Origin: Leptospira sp. WS39.C2 | Lineage (GTDB): Bacteria; Spirochaetota; Leptospiria; Leptospirales; Leptospiraceae | Length of the DNA: 64,000 bases | NCBI RefSeq assembly: GCF_040833965.1 | Contig: NZ_CP162142.1 | Span: 124,001 to 188,000, forward strand | Direction: 5' to 3' | In this document: positions 8,352-17,918 of the stretch, piece after piece | Layout: every line of letters begins with the position of its first letter | Numbering within the stretch: the first letter of the stretch is position 1 | Notes under the pieces: generated by a model | The model's database searches: none | Seen by the model: the letters and a program-made list of their open reading frames with translations, nothing else | Told to the model about the DNA's origin: nothing | Made by a program: the position numbers and the translations under genes

Positions 8352-9074
8352 TTAACCTACAAAATCTTCCAAAAATAAATTAATATCTTTTGAACGTTTT
8401 CCTTTATTTTTAACACAAAAATCGAATACTTTTTTGTGTTCTTGGGCGTTTGCCTTCATCGACCATCTGGCTGCTGAAAAAATTAGAACTTCCTCAATTG
8501 ATTTTTTCTTAGTTTCGGTTGCTAATAATAATTTTTCAAGATAGGAGATATCTCCTGAAGCAAAAAAAGAACTCCATAACATATCCAAATAAACTGGGTT
8601 TGTAATATCTACTGTTCGTAAGTCCATAGGTTTTCGGTTGCCTGATAATTTTGTAAAAACTTGTTTTAGTTCATCATTTTCTGTAGACTCTGAAAATTTC
8701 AGGATTTCTTTTTTTCCATGTGTCCCTTCTGAAAGGAACATTGCATGAGCAAAAATGAATTTATCATCATCTGATAAATCAGAAAGCTCTGCAAACCAAG
8801 TTGGAATTTTATCATCATTTGTTTTGAAAATTTGAGCAAAAAAAGGAACGATGTGCCTTTCATTTTCTTTGTTTGCGTTTATTTTTTGATCACGTATGAA
8901 TGCCAAAGCACTGGGAATCAGCTCTACTTTAGGATTTGTATAATAATATTTCATGAATTGTTGAAAATCTTCATGAGTTCCAATTTTTGTTAGAGAGTTG
9001 TATTTGATTTCTTGGGCAAATAAAGAGATAAAGAGACTACTAAGAAAGAATAGAAGGAAAATTGTTTTTTTCAT
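8352..9074 (-). CDS. Exported protein of unknown function
   Basis: 240 residues from the ATG at 9074, preceded by AGG. The N-terminus is a clean Sec signal (KKTIFLLFFLSSLFISLFAQE) with probable cleavage after FAQ. The mature part is helical, with repeated short helices resembling HEAT or TPR-like packing, but no family is recognised. It is followed on the same strand by nothing close, and separated from the TPR-like gene upstream by about 190 bases. Confidence 0.6.
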   Translation of the reverse strand: MKKTIFLLFFLSSLFISLFAQEIKYNSLTKIGTHEDFQQFMKYYYTNPKVELIPSALAFIRDQKINANKENERHIVPFFAQIFKTNDDKIPTWFAELSDLSDDDKFIFAHAMFLSEGTHGKKEILKFSESTENDELKQVFTKLSGNRKPMDLRTVDITNPVYLDMLWSSFFASGDISYLEKLLLATETKKKSIEEVLIFSAARWSMKANAQEHKKVFDFCVKNKGKRSKDINLFLEDFVG

Positions 9075-9260
9075 TTGGAAACCTGGCACATAAATTTTTT
9101 CATAAGTTGGAATATTAATCTTAATTTAAAGATTCACCAAACAAAAAATATGTGATCTATTTGAGAAAGTTTGTTTTATTTAGTAAAAGTTCATGTTTTC
9201 GCACTGAAAATACCATAAAAAGTGTTTGGAGTGGAGAAATATTGTATGAATTTTTTACAC

Positions 9261-10016
9261 TTACAATAATAAAAATTGTAACACATACTGATTTTTTGGA
9301 TCTAATTTCAATGTTTCACAAGCATAATAGTTGTTTGGTTCTTTGAGATTTAAGAAATAATAGGCTTCTGCTAAATAACTCAATGCAGTCACATTGTAGA
9401 CCATATTATTTGGATTGTATTGTTGGTTTGCAAATGTCACTATATCCAACATCTTTCGGTTATAAAAAATGGATTTTGCATATTCACCTTGGTCAAGATA
9501 AATGGAACTTATTTTCCAATACGCTTCCAAAAACCAAACATCTATGATCACAATGTTTGGTGAACCATCTTCATCATAAGTTTCGTCTTCGTCGTTGATG
9601 GAAAGAAGAGTTTTATATGCTGAAAAACTTTCCTTCTTTCGATTTGCAGCATACAAAGCTCTTGCATATAAGTTCCATAAAAATGGATTTCTTTTTTCAA
9701 CGTTGAGTGTAGGTTCTAAAACAGTAACCGCTTCGTTAAATTTTTTATCAGCATAAAGTTGTTCTGCTTTTCTAAATTGGGTTTCGAATGATTTGGAAAC
9801 CACAGACGGAATAGGAGTCATCGTTCCAGCAACCTGGCCAGCTTCTAGAGAATCACCAACTTTCTGATTGGAATCTATATGATTCATACGGACAATTTTT
9901 GCGGGAAAACTTGGCCTAATCGTGTTAGTGCAATCTAATGTTGGTTTTGTTTCTTCTGGTAATAATTGGAGATTGAGGAAAAAAATGGAGGTGATGATGA
10001 ATATTATTTTTTTCAT
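9261..10016 (-). CDS. Exported TPR-like protein
   Basis: 251 residues with a Sec signal (KKIIFIITSIFFLNLQLLPEE). Residues about 85-250 hold two or three TPR-like helical pairs (AEQLYADKKFNEAVTVLEPTL, LWNLYARALYAANRKKESF, ALSYLAEAYYFLNLKEPNNY). GGAG stands about a dozen bases upstream. The start lies 3 bases after the stop of the membrane protein gene and that gene closely follows a DUF2167 gene, giving a three-gene operon. TPR proteins generally act as scaffolds; the partner is unknown. Confidence 0.7.
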   Translation of the reverse strand: MKKIIFIITSIFFLNLQLLPEETKPTLDCTNTIRPSFPAKIVRMNHIDSNQKVGDSLEAGQVAGTMTPIPSVVSKSFETQFRKAEQLYADKKFNEAVTVLEPTLNVEKRNPFLWNLYARALYAANRKKESFSAYKTLLSINDEDETYDEDGSPNIVIIDVWFLEAYWKISSIYLDQGEYAKSIFYNRKMLDIVTFANQQYNPNNMVYNVTALSYLAEAYYFLNLKEPNNYYACETLKLDPKNQYVLQFLLL

Positions 10017-10019
10017 ACT

Positions 10020-10493
10020 TCATTTACTCCATAATTTACTGATAAACACTGCTTTCGTAAAGTCCATGATTTCAAATTCTTCTAATTTTGGAAAAATGAG
10101 TTTTAGGTTTTTGACTAAAGATAATTCGTCCACTCGCATATAATCCAAAAGTATCCTCAAACCATGTAAACTCTCTATAAGTTCTTTTCTTATGATCCAG
10201 ATTGTATAAATTCTTATGAACATAACAAAAGAAATGAATATCATAAATGTTTTCACATCATCATAATCAATTTCACATTTATTTAATATTTCAGATTTCT
10301 TTGTAAACTTTTGAATCGGAAAATAATTTGGAAAAAGTATCATAGATACAATTGATACAAAAAGGAAAATCCAAATAGCAATATGAATATGAGATGTTTT
10401 GGAATTAAAATCTTCGATTTCATCTTGGTTTCCTAAATTGATATGTTTTAAAAACTTCGATATAAATTCTTTTTTATCTGCTTCTTCGTGCAT
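10020..10493 (-). CDS. Membrane protein of unknown function
   Basis: 157 residues from the ATG at 10493, chosen because AAGGA precedes it and the longer open frame would run into the DUF2167 gene. Two transmembrane segments are visible (IAIWIFLFVSIVSMILFP and FMIFISFVMFIRIYTIWII) followed by a charged C-terminal helical region. No family is recognised. It lies between the DUF2167 and TPR genes in one operon. Confidence 0.6.
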   Translation of the reverse strand: MHEEADKKEFISKFLKHINLGNQDEIEDFNSKTSHIHIAIWIFLFVSIVSMILFPNYFPIQKFTKKSEILNKCEIDYDDVKTFMIFISFVMFIRIYTIWIIRKELIESLHGLRILLDYMRVDELSLVKNLKLIFPKLEEFEIMDFTKAVFISKLWSK

Positions 10494-10518
10494 GGATTTT
10501 CCTTTTACAGAATCTATG

Positions 10519-11382
10519 TTATACGGAGCTATTGTCTGCTTTTTTGGTAAAAAGTTTTTTGATAAATCCAAGAGCGGCTATGGCGCCGATCGCAATGATC
10601 TTCCAAAACTTAAGTAAAAGAGCAAAAAATCCTGCTTTGGCTAATACTTTTCCTGCGATTAGGCCACCGATTCCAAAGGCTGCCATTTTATCGATACCTG
10701 GAGAATAATCAGAATACTTTTCGCCTTCATTAAATTCTGTCGAAGCAAGGATGGCTGGAATGTCTGTTTGTACTAATTTTAATTTTTCAATATCGGAGAT
10801 TGCATTTAATTCCAGAATTCCCTTACGACCTAAGATTCGAATATTATAATTGAGAGTATTGACTGTATCCCCTTCAAATTGGAGTTCTTTTGCCCAATGG
10901 AGTTTTTTTGCATTGGCATCGTAAAAAGGTTTATTGGCCCAACCCACAAGTTCCATCGTTGGGTATCCTTCTTTTTTGCGATCCTCGTTCCCTTCTAAGA
11001 TGTCTTCTTTCATGGATTTCAAAAGGTCATCATAATTGATTTCATTGGCATCAGAATCGCTAACATATCCATCCTCAGAAAAGGAATAGGTAATGGCATA
11101 GGTAAAGTTTTCACTAATGGGTGATTGGTCTGATTTGAATAACATCCCGAGGATTCCTTCATTCAAAGGATTTCCCCATACGTCGTGTAAAACAAACTGG
11201 CTTTGTTGTGCATCTAAGAACTTAAAACCTTTTGGTACTTTGATAGTAGCAAGATTATCTCCAATGGTCACACTGCCAGTTTGGTATTTGAGATTGTTGA
11301 TTTTGTTTAGAATATCATCTTCAGCAAAAACTGCCGACGTAAAAAGGAACAATCCTAAAAGAATCGTTTTCAAATGTTTCAT
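10519..11382 (-). CDS. DUF2167 family membrane-anchored protein
   Basis: 287 residues with a signal peptide (ILLGLFLFTSAVFAEDD). It matches the DUF2167 pattern: an N-terminal exported domain with GFKFLDAQQSQFVLHDVWGNP and a C-terminal glycine-rich membrane segment (GIGGLIAGKVLAKAGFFALL, then ALGFIKKLF). DUF2167 proteins are found across bacteria, function unknown. GGAGATA precedes the ATG. First gene of an operon with the two small proteins downstream. Confidence 0.85.
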   Translation of the reverse strand: MKHLKTILLGLFLFTSAVFAEDDILNKINNLKYQTGSVTIGDNLATIKVPKGFKFLDAQQSQFVLHDVWGNPLNEGILGMLFKSDQSPISENFTYAITYSFSEDGYVSDSDANEINYDDLLKSMKEDILEGNEDRKKEGYPTMELVGWANKPFYDANAKKLHWAKELQFEGDTVNTLNYNIRILGRKGILELNAISDIEKLKLVQTDIPAILASTEFNEGEKYSDYSPGIDKMAAFGIGGLIAGKVLAKAGFFALLLKFWKIIAIGAIAALGFIKKLFTKKADNSSV

Positions 11383-11576
11383 TTTGTATCTCCGCGGGTT
11401 TAGAATTTGGCATCAGAAGAGACAACCAAATCATGTCATGATAACTTTTGTTTGTAGGAAAAGGCAACTAACAAAATAGTAAACACTTATCTTTTTGACT
11501 TAGTATTTATTTTTGGAATAACACCTATTAGATAGACTTTAAAAATCCAAATGGTCTTACCTTACAGACAATGAAT

Positions 11577-12290
11577 TTAAATTGTCCATTTAATCACCAC
11601 AGCAGCAAGTCCCGCACCCACTAACGGGATGACAACGGGAAGCCAGGCGTACTTCCAACCAGATTTGCCTTTATTGGGAATGGGAACGATTGAATGAATG
11701 ATCCTTGGTCCTAAGTCACGAGCGGGGTTAATCGCATAACCAGTAGTTCCTCCCATAGAAAGTCCAATGGCCCAAACAAGTAGGGCAACAAAGCCCGTGC
11801 CCGCAATGCCATTAGCCCCGCCGTTTGCAGGAGAAAAAATCGCATGGATTCCGAGGATGAGAAGGAAGGTTCCAAACCCTTCGCTGATCACATTGGAGAG
11901 GGTATGTTTGATGGCAGGTTCCGTGGAAAAGACGGCTAAGATTTTCCCTGGGTCCTTTGTTTCCTTCCAATGAGGGAGGTAATGCAAATACACCAAAAAG
12001 GCACCGAGGGCAGCACCCGAAATTTGCGCTAAGCTATAAGGTAAAAAGATCGAAAAATCACCCGATTGGATACAAACAGAAAGTGTTACCGCAGGATTTA
12101 AGTGGGCACCGGGACTTCCGAGTGCTTTTGCCACAAGGACTCCAAAACAAACCGCGAGGGCCCAAGCAGTGGTAATGGTAATCCAACCACCATCTTTGGC
12201 TTTGGATTTTTCTAGTAAAACACCAGCGACAACTCCATCCCCGAGTAAAATCAAAACAGCCGTTCCAAAAAATTCGCCAACCAGTTCCAA
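11577..12290 (-). CDS. glpF: Glycerol uptake facilitator / aquaglyceroporin
   Basis: 237 residues, MIP family, six transmembrane segments and the two pore half-helices HLNPAVTL and AINPARDLGPR. The Asp after the second NPA (NPARD) is characteristic of glycerol-conducting members, so glycerol or other small polyols are more likely substrates than water alone. The start codon is TTG, supported by a perfect AGGAGG five bases upstream. There is no glpK or glpD next to it. It is divergent from malic enzyme. Confidence 0.92.
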   Translation of the reverse strand: MELVGEFFGTAVLILLGDGVVAGVLLEKSKAKDGGWITITTAWALAVCFGVLVAKALGSPGAHLNPAVTLSVCIQSGDFSIFLPYSLAQISGAALGAFLVYLHYLPHWKETKDPGKILAVFSTEPAIKHTLSNVISEGFGTFLLILGIHAIFSPANGGANGIAGTGFVALLVWAIGLSMGGTTGYAINPARDLGPRIIHSIVPIPNKGKSGWKYAWLPVVIPLVGAGLAAVVIKWTI

Positions 12291-12424
12291 ACTGACCTCC
12301 TCATGCCAAAGGTAAGGACTTTATCTAAAGGGACATAGAACCACTGACAACCTTTTTTGGAAGGCTATTGCCTCAATTTATTCTAGGATTTTCCATTGAA
12401 TCAGAAATCATGGGAAAATAGACC

Positions 12425-13717
12425 ATGAAAAATCACGCGCTTGAGTATCACTCTAGGTTTCCGAAAGGAAAAACCAAAGTAGTTCCGACTAAACCAACGG
12501 AGAACAGCTATGACCTGTCACTGGCATACTCACCTGGCGTCGCATACCCTTGCCTTGAAATTGAAAAACAACCTGATCTCGTTTACGAATATACCAACCG
12601 TGGAAATTTAGTGGGGATCATCACCAATGGAACTGCCATTTTGGGTCTTGGCAATATTGGAGCTTCCGCTGGGAAACCAGTGATGGAGGGAAAAGCAGTT
12701 TTATTTAAAAAATTTGCAGGCATCGATGTGTTTGATATTGAAATCAGCGAAACCGATCCTGAAAAATTCATTACGATTGTAAAAGCCCTCGAACCAACGT
12801 TTGGTGGTATCAATTTGGAAGACATCCGTGCGCCGGAATGTTTTCACATCGAAAAAACTTTAGATGAGAGTATGAAGATTCCTGTTTTCCATGATGACCA
12901 ACATGGAACAGCAATCATTTCCACTGCGGCACTTCTCAATTCACTTGTCATCACTGGTAAAAAAGCAGAAAACTTAAAAGTGGTGATCAATGGAGCAGGG
13001 GCAGCTGCCATATCCATTGCTGAGATGTTAACTCATATAGGAGTGAAACACGAATCCATTTTTATGTTAGATTCACGTGGTGTCATCAATCACAAACGCA
13101 GTAATTTACATGAATCCAAACTTCCTTTTGTTCGTAACACGGAAGCTGAAACATTAGAAGATATTTTTCCTGGAACAGACCTTTTCATTGGAGTATCTGT
13201 TGCAAACGTTGTGACAGAAACAATGGTGAAAACGATGGCGGAAAAACCCATCATGTTTGCTCTTGCCAATCCAGACCCTGAAATTCCTTATCCAGATGCC
13301 AAACGAGCAAGACCAGACCTCATCATGGCAACAGGTCGCAGTGATTATCCTAACCAAGTGAATAACGTACTTGGATTTCCCTTTATCTTTCGTGGGGCAC
13401 TTGATGTCCGTGCAAAAGTAGTGAACATGGAAATGAAACTAGCAGCCGCGTATGCTCTGAGTGAGCTCACAAAGATCCCTGTTCCAAGAGAAGTATGTGA
13501 AGCATACAACGAAGTGGAAATTCGCTTTGGTGAAGATTATATCATTCCAAAACCTTTGGACGAACGTGTGTTATACCATGTGGCACCTGCTGTTGCGGAA
13601 GCTGCAGTAAAAACTGGTGTGAGCCAAGTGGAATACCCTGGTCGCGAAGCTTATGTGAAATTTTTGGAATCGATTATGGCACAACAAAAAGAGCCGATCA
13701 GCGCTTTAGAAATCTAA
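12425..13717 (+). CDS. Malic enzyme (NAD(P)-dependent, MaeB-type catalytic domain)
   Basis: 430 residues. Oxidatively decarboxylates malate to pyruvate, supplying NAD(P)H. The N-terminal malic domain has [12 protein letters not shown], the [20 protein letters not shown] stretch and the metal/substrate segments [10 protein letters not shown] and HDDQHGTA. The Rossmann domain begins at about residue 188 ([17 protein letters not shown]). The protein stops after this domain, whereas MaeB of enterobacteria carries an additional phosphotransacetylase-like domain of some 330 residues; the short form is common elsewhere. Cofactor preference cannot be read reliably. Confidence 0.93.
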   Translation: MKNHALEYHSRFPKGKTKVVPTKPTENSYDLSLAYSPGVAYPCLEIEKQPDLVYEYTNRGNLVGIITNGTAILGLGNIGASAGKPVMEGKAVLFKKFAGIDVFDIEISETDPEKFITIVKALEPTFGGINLEDIRAPECFHIEKTLDESMKIPVFHDDQHGTAIISTAALLNSLVITGKKAENLKVVINGAGAAAISIAEMLTHIGVKHESIFMLDSRGVINHKRSNLHESKLPFVRNTEAETLEDIFPGTDLFIGVSVANVVTETMVKTMAEKPIMFALANPDPEIPYPDAKRARPDLIMATGRSDYPNQVNNVLGFPFIFRGALDVRAKVVNMEMKLAAAYALSELTKIPVPREVCEAYNEVEIRFGEDYIIPKPLDERVLYHVAPAVAEAAVKTGVSQVEYPGREAYVKFLESIMAQQKEPISALEI

Positions 13718-13810
13718 ACCTGTTGATTCCTTTCTTTTAGAGTCTCCTCCAGGATCTAAAAAAATTTCAAAAAAAACCAATCTATCCTAGAAAAAGTACT
13801 TGTTTAAATT

Positions 13811-13845
13811 TGTGCATTGCACATAACTGTATTGTGCATTGCACA
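13811..13845 (+). promoter_or_regulatory. Duplicated palindromic operator before the phasin-related gene
   Basis: Two identical copies of TGTGCATTGCACA, each a perfect palindrome around its central base, at 13811-13823 and 13833-13845, with centres 22 bases apart (two helical turns). The second copy ends 26 bases before the ATG of the phasin-related gene. The TGC-rich palindromic form recalls sites of the PHA-responsive repressor PhaR in front of phasin genes in Proteobacteria; the identification of the regulator here is inference. Confidence 0.7.
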
Positions 13846-13871
13846 AGTAGGTGAAAACCAGGAGCTAAATT

Positions 13872-14243
13872 ATGGAAAAACAAATCATGGACATTCTTAA
13901 CGCGGGAATCGGTCTTTTTCAATCTGGAAAAGAAGGTTTAGAAAAAGCAAAAACACAATTGGAATCTACTTACAATGAGTTAGTATCCAAAGGTGCTTTG
14001 GACAATACTGAGGAATCAGTAAAAATCCGCCAATCTGTGGATAAAATCCTAACAGACATTAAAGAATTCTCTAGTGTTGCTGGAAAAAACTACGACGAAA
14101 CTCGTTCTAAAATCGTAGAAAACTACAACAAAATTGCAGAAGAAATCAAAGCAAAAATGCCTGAAGGAAAAATTGAATCCGTAAAAGCGAAAATCAATGA
14201 AGTAGCGGAATCAATCAAAAAAACAGGTGCTGCAAAAGCATAA
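13872..14243 (+). CDS. Phasin-related protein
   Basis: 123 residues, acidic and lysine-rich, without Cys, almost wholly helical with heptad-like coiled coils ([23 protein letters not shown], then [17 protein letters not shown]). Size and composition fit the phasin-related/polyhydroxyalkanoate-regulator proteins annotated in Leptospira. Phasins coat PHA granules and control their number and size. GGAG precedes the ATG. Expressed alone: a double palindromic operator lies upstream and a strong terminator downstream. No PHA synthase gene is in this window. Confidence 0.75.
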   Translation: MEKQIMDILNAGIGLFQSGKEGLEKAKTQLESTYNELVSKGALDNTEESVKIRQSVDKILTDIKEFSSVAGKNYDETRSKIVENYNKIAEEIKAKMPEGKIESVKAKINEVAESIKKTGAAKA

Positions 14244-14261
14244 TCATCATTTACAAAGAGA

Positions 14262-14290
14262 GGGTCGGATCTCCGGCCTTTTCTCTTCTT
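14262..14290 (+). terminator. Terminator of the phasin-related gene
   Basis: GGTCGG-ATCT-CCGGCC forms a six-base-pair stem (one G-T pair) with a four-base loop, followed directly by TTTTCTCTTC. It begins about 20 bases after the stop codon. Confidence 0.85.
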
Positions 14291-14493
14291 TCTTTTCACT
14301 TGTAATCATTCATATTTTTCAATTTCTTTTTTTAATACTTTTTTAACTGAACTTAGACTTTCATTTTGTTTGTCTAAAATATCAAATCACCATTCAATTA
14401 TTAATTTTTTTCCAATTGCTTAAAAAAATTCTAAAAAGATAAGGTCTCCTTTCTCGATTGACATTCATTAGTTTTTCAAACAATTTGGAGACT

Positions 14494-15339
14494 ATGTTTC
14501 GATTTATTAAATATTCTCTGCCATTTTTATTCCTTCTAATTTCTTGTGGGACAGCTGACTTAAGACCACCGCATCTATCCTTTGATCGAATGGATCCAGA
14601 GTTAAAGAAAAAAGGACTAACGGTTGTTACAAATCCAACAATCAAAGAATTAACACCTGGAGATTGGAAAGATTATAAACAAGTCCAGTTTATCATCAAA
14701 GATGTTTGGCATAATAATTTTGTCCGATTTTTTACTCCGATCAAAGATCAAGAATTACGCATGAGAGTGTATTTGGATTTCGAAGCAGATGCGATGCAGG
14801 TGGAGTTCCTCGGTGGGGAAAAAAAAGGTCTTATTTATGGATTGGAAAAAAAGACAACTTATCAAATTGCCGCTGATACTGGTAAGGTTTATAATGATGA
14901 TACAGAAGTTCGGATCTATTTGGAATCCCTTCGCCTTTATCTGACTCTCCCTTGGCGACTTAAAGAATTTCCGATCATCCAATATTCTGGACAAAAACAA
15001 AAATTAGACCAAAATTATGAAGTAGTTTATTTCACTTCTGTACAAATGAATGCCACAGCTGATACAAACCAATATGTAGGATATTTTGAAACAAAAAGTG
15101 GGGCATTGGAATGGATGGAATTTACATACCGAGACTTGTTTAGTTTTTACCAAGGTGTTCTCAAATACGGATTTTATGAATCTTGGAACAACAAACAATA
15201 CCCAAGAAGGATAACGATATTAGATCGATTTGAAGATCCTGATTTTGTTCATGAACTTCGGATCGAAAAAATTGAAATTCCAGTGAAACCAATGGAAGAA
15301 GGTGATAAGGTTTTGGAATTACCAGAGCCAGGGAAGTAA
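14494..15339 (+). CDS. Putative lipoprotein
   Basis: 281 residues from the ATG at 14494, with GGAG just upstream. MFRFIKYSLPFLFLLISC is a good lipoprotein signal, Cys at residue 18. The mature protein appears to be a soluble beta-rich envelope protein with many aromatic residues; I recognise no family. It stands alone, with a structured repeat-like element directly behind its stop. Confidence 0.7.
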   Translation: MFRFIKYSLPFLFLLISCGTADLRPPHLSFDRMDPELKKKGLTVVTNPTIKELTPGDWKDYKQVQFIIKDVWHNNFVRFFTPIKDQELRMRVYLDFEADAMQVEFLGGEKKGLIYGLEKKTTYQIAADTGKVYNDDTEVRIYLESLRLYLTLPWRLKEFPIIQYSGQKQKLDQNYEVVYFTSVQMNATADTNQYVGYFETKSGALEWMEFTYRDLFSFYQGVLKYGFYESWNNKQYPRRITILDRFEDPDFVHELRIEKIEIPVKPMEEGDKVLELPEPGK

Positions 15340-15349
15340 GTTCCTTAAA

Positions 15350-15481
15350 CGTGTTTGCGAAAGGGATCGTAGCGGAAATCCTGCATTCCTTGCAGATTGG
15401 AGCGGAGAGCCCGGTCCACCACGTTCTCGTGGTGGATTCGCCCCAATCAAATTCTAAAAGTTTGTGATTGGGAAAATAGTA
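15350..15481. repeat. Structured GC-rich repeat-like element
   Basis: The element contains two related boxes, GTAGCGGAAATCC (15369-15381) and GGAGCGGAGAGCC (about 15399-15411), separated by the short palindrome CTGCA-TTCCT-TGCAG. It then has a perfect nine-base-pair hairpin TCCACCACG-TTCT-CGTGGTGGA (15415-15436) and an eight-base-pair inverted repeat CCCAATCA/TGATTGGG. It has no coding potential. This architecture is like REP or other miniature palindromic repeats, but only one copy is in this window. Confidence 0.55.
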
Positions 15482-15491
15482 AGATACAATG

Positions 15492-15519
15492 AACCACTAC
15501 TAAAAGATTAGTAGTGGTT
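15492..15519 (-). terminator. Hairpin ending the ExbB-ExbD-ExbD-TonB operon
   Basis: A perfect twelve-base-pair inverted repeat, AACCACTACTAA and its complement around AAGA, lying 6 bases beyond the tonB stop. The minus strand has only a weak T-rich tail, so it could act as a terminator or a stabilising 3' hairpin. Confidence 0.6.
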
Positions 15520-15525
15520 AAAATT

Positions 15526-16122
15526 TTAATTCAAGGTAAATCGGATGGGGACAAGCACTTTCACAGTGATTGCCTTTCCTTCTAAGATGGACGGAGAAAA
15601 TCGTTTTTTTCGGTAAACTCGAATGGCTTCTTCTTCGAGACCGCCACCTAACTGTTTTCCTACGGACCTAACACGTAACACTTCACCAGTATTTCCAATG
15701 ATCACTTCTAATGTCATGGTTCCCGTCACACCAAGTGCTTTTGCATCGGATGTGTATTCAGGTCGGACATTCGGAGAAAGGTCAACAGGAGAAGTAGCAC
15801 CAGATACAATGGGGTCAGAGGCTCCAGCAATACGTGGGTCTTCTTTTTTTTCTTCCTTTTCTTTGTCGGTTAGATCAAAGTCACCATCAGTTGGTTTGGA
15901 ATCGGTTGTTGGTTCTTGGATTTGGACGTTGTCGATAAAGGCAACTTCTTCCACAAGATCATCCAAACTATCAGTTTCCAAATGAGGTGTGAACCAAAAA
16001 AGAATGATTAACGCCTGTATAACGGCAGATATTCCAAGACCCGTTTCCATACGGTAACGATCAATGAATCTATGGATTCTTTCTCGTTTGGATCTTTTTT
16101 GTATAACAACTGTTCCGCTCAC
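15526..16122 (-). CDS. TonB family energy-transducing protein
   Basis: 198 residues. One N-terminal membrane anchor (about 32-47), an acidic/Pro/Thr-rich periplasmic linker, and a C-terminal TonB domain (about 115-198: TGTMTLEVIIGNTGEVLRVRSVG, then AIRVYRKKRFSPS). TonB passes the proton-motive energy harvested by ExbB/ExbD to outer-membrane receptors for iron complexes or cobalamin. It follows its upstream ExbD gene by one base. No TonB-dependent receptor is in the window. Confidence 0.92.
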   Translation of the reverse strand: MSGTVVIQKRSKRERIHRFIDRYRMETGLGISAVIQALIILFWFTPHLETDSLDDLVEEVAFIDNVQIQEPTTDSKPTDGDFDLTDKEKEEKKEDPRIAGASDPIVSGATSPVDLSPNVRPEYTSDAKALGVTGTMTLEVIIGNTGEVLRVRSVGKQLGGGLEEEAIRVYRKKRFSPSILEGKAITVKVLVPIRFTLN

Positions 16123-16123
16123 G

Positions 16124-16546
16124 TCACTTACCTTTTAATCCGCCACCTTGGGTGGTCTTGGTAACAAGAGAAACCTTTAAGGCACCTATCTCTCGGAGAG
16201 TTTCAAAAACATTGTCTAGTTCTTCATAAGTTAAATCTTGGTCGGCATGGATCAAAACTTTGAGATCAGGTGTTGTGGAAATTTTGGCTCTGATTTCACT
16301 CATTGCTTCATTTAGTTCCATCTTCACTGAATTGAAATAAACAGTTCTTTTTTCATCTGCCGTTAAGTAAAGATTGGCGATCTTTTTGTTTAACTGCTCT
16401 CCACCAGGAACGTCTGGTAAATTAATAGGAAGGTCAGGATCGGAATCTAGTACGGAGGTTACCATAAAGAACACGAGTAGTAAGAAGGCAATGTCTGCCA
16501 TCGAACTTACGGGAACTGAAGGTGCGACTCTCTTTCTTCGTAACAT
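16124..16546 (-). CDS. ExbD/TolR family protein (second copy)
   Basis: 140 residues with one N-terminal transmembrane helix ([20 protein letters not shown]) holding the conserved Asp of the proton pathway, and a periplasmic domain. It is paralogous to the ExbD encoded just upstream: the two share the [15 protein letters not shown] block. Two ExbD genes in tandem are common where TonB systems can form mixed complexes. Confidence 0.93.
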   Translation of the reverse strand: MLRRKRVAPSVPVSSMADIAFLLLVFFMVTSVLDSDPDLPINLPDVPGGEQLNKKIANLYLTADEKRTVYFNSVKMELNEAMSEIRAKISTTPDLKVLIHADQDLTYEELDNVFETLREIGALKVSLVTKTTQGGGLKGK

Positions 16547-16547
16547 A

Positions 16548-16967
16548 TTATTTCTTCTTTCTCACTGAGATTTTTTCAAATCCGCGAAGTTGTACTGCTG
16601 ATAAAGCATCCAACATCTTTGCATATTTGGTATCACCGGTTGTAACAATGAGTGCTAGTTTGTTTTTAAGATCAGGGATTTCCATTTGGTTCAGGTCATC
16701 ACGGAACTCTTTCAAACTCACATATTCTTTGGTTCCGAATGCAGGATTACGCATTTTGTATCTGTCTTGAGTGACAAGAATTTCATATACATTTTTACGT
16801 AAAAATGGCTGCGGTTCGGATTGGAGGCGAGGAAGGGAGATATTGAGTCCTTCCTTTACAAAGAATACTGCTGTTACCATAAAAAATACCAAGAGTAAAA
16901 AGGCAATGTCCGACATGGATGCTGCCGAAATTTCCTCTAAATCTTGTTTTTTCTTTAACTTAATCAT
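16548..16967 (-). CDS. ExbD/TolR family protein (first copy)
   Basis: 139 residues with the single transmembrane helix [20 protein letters not shown], conserved Asp within it, and a periplasmic domain. It precedes the other ExbD copy by one base and lies 22 bases after the ExbB gene, in the order ExbB-ExbD-ExbD-TonB. Confidence 0.93.
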   Translation of the reverse strand: MIKLKKKQDLEEISAASMSDIAFLLLVFFMVTAVFFVKEGLNISLPRLQSEPQPFLRKNVYEILVTQDRYKMRNPAFGTKEYVSLKEFRDDLNQMEIPDLKNKLALIVTTGDTKYAKMLDALSAVQLRGFEKISVRKKK

Positions 16968-16989
16968 GGTTAGTTTCTTACCGTATGCT

Positions 16990-17832
16990 TTACGCTTTTT
17001 TTCCGGCTTTGAGTTTTAAGTATTCTTTGTAGATTTTGTTCGCAGCTTCTTCTACTTCAGAAGTAAAAAATGCAACTCGGCCTTGTAAGTATTGGTAGAA
17101 AGTCATTGCAGGGATCGCAACAATCAGACCAGCAGCCGTTGTGATTAGGGCTTCTTTGATACCACCAGCAACCACTTTTGCGTTTACTTGGTCAGCGTTT
17201 GCAATCGCATCAAATGCGTTGATCATACCAGATACGGTTCCAAGAAATCCTACGAGAGGTGCGATGGTTGATACAGCCGAAAGAACTGTAAGTCCTTTTT
17301 CGAGTAGGGTCATCACTTCACCTGCTTCTCTTTCGATACCAGATGCAAAAATTTCAGGATCGTTTTGGGAAACTTCCATACCATTTTTTAATACATCAGT
17401 GATTCGTTGGCCTTCATTCGCTTTTAAGAATTCATCTACACCATTCATACCAGAAGCATCAATTGCATCTTGTAAGTCTTGGTTGTAACCTTTTCTCACT
17501 AGTTTTGCTGTGAAGAAAAAGTAGAGCCTTTCAAGGATCACTCCGAAACCAACGATGGATGAAAGTAGGAGTGGCCACATAGACCATCCACCTGTAACAA
17601 ATAATTTAACGAGTCCAATTTCCGATTCTTGCGGAGCGGCTTCTTGAGGAGCTTCCGCAGCAGGTGCTTGCGTTTCCGAAGGAGCTTCTGTGGTTTGTGT
17701 TGGTTCCGCTGATTGTGGTGCCGTTGGTGCAGTTTGTGCTTCGATCTTTCCGGTAAGAGTAAAAATTGTGATAAGTGCGATCACAAAAGACAAAGTGATA
17801 TTTTTCTTTGTCTGGTTACATGAAACGTTCAT
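16990..17832 (-). CDS. MotA/TolQ/ExbB proton channel family protein
   Basis: 280 residues from the ATG at 17832, which has GGAG six bases upstream (an ATG four codons earlier lacks one). An N-terminal signal (about 15-33) is followed by a Pro/Ala/Glu-rich stretch (about 36-72), then three transmembrane helices of the ExbB/TolQ core: [39 protein letters not shown] and [19 protein letters not shown]. With the two ExbD proteins it forms the proton-driven motor for TonB. Confidence 0.93.
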   Translation of the reverse strand: MNVSCNQTKKNITLSFVIALITIFTLTGKIEAQTAPTAPQSAEPTQTTEAPSETQAPAAEAPQEAAPQESEIGLVKLFVTGGWSMWPLLLSSIVGFGVILERLYFFFTAKLVRKGYNQDLQDAIDASGMNGVDEFLKANEGQRITDVLKNGMEVSQNDPEIFASGIEREAGEVMTLLEKGLTVLSAVSTIAPLVGFLGTVSGMINAFDAIANADQVNAKVVAGGIKEALITTAAGLIVAIPAMTFYQYLQGRVAFFTSEVEEAANKIYKEYLKLKAGKKA

Positions 17833-17918
17833 GAATGTCTCCATATCTTATTGATATGTTTCAAATCTAGAATATCTCTGTTACATTTAGATGACAGTCA
17901 AGTGACAAAGAGGGTAAT

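Noticed and set aside
13733..13770. Possible hairpin TTTTAGA/TCTAAAA after the malic enzyme
   Set aside because: Only seven A/T-rich pairs with an 11-base loop; too weak to call a terminator.
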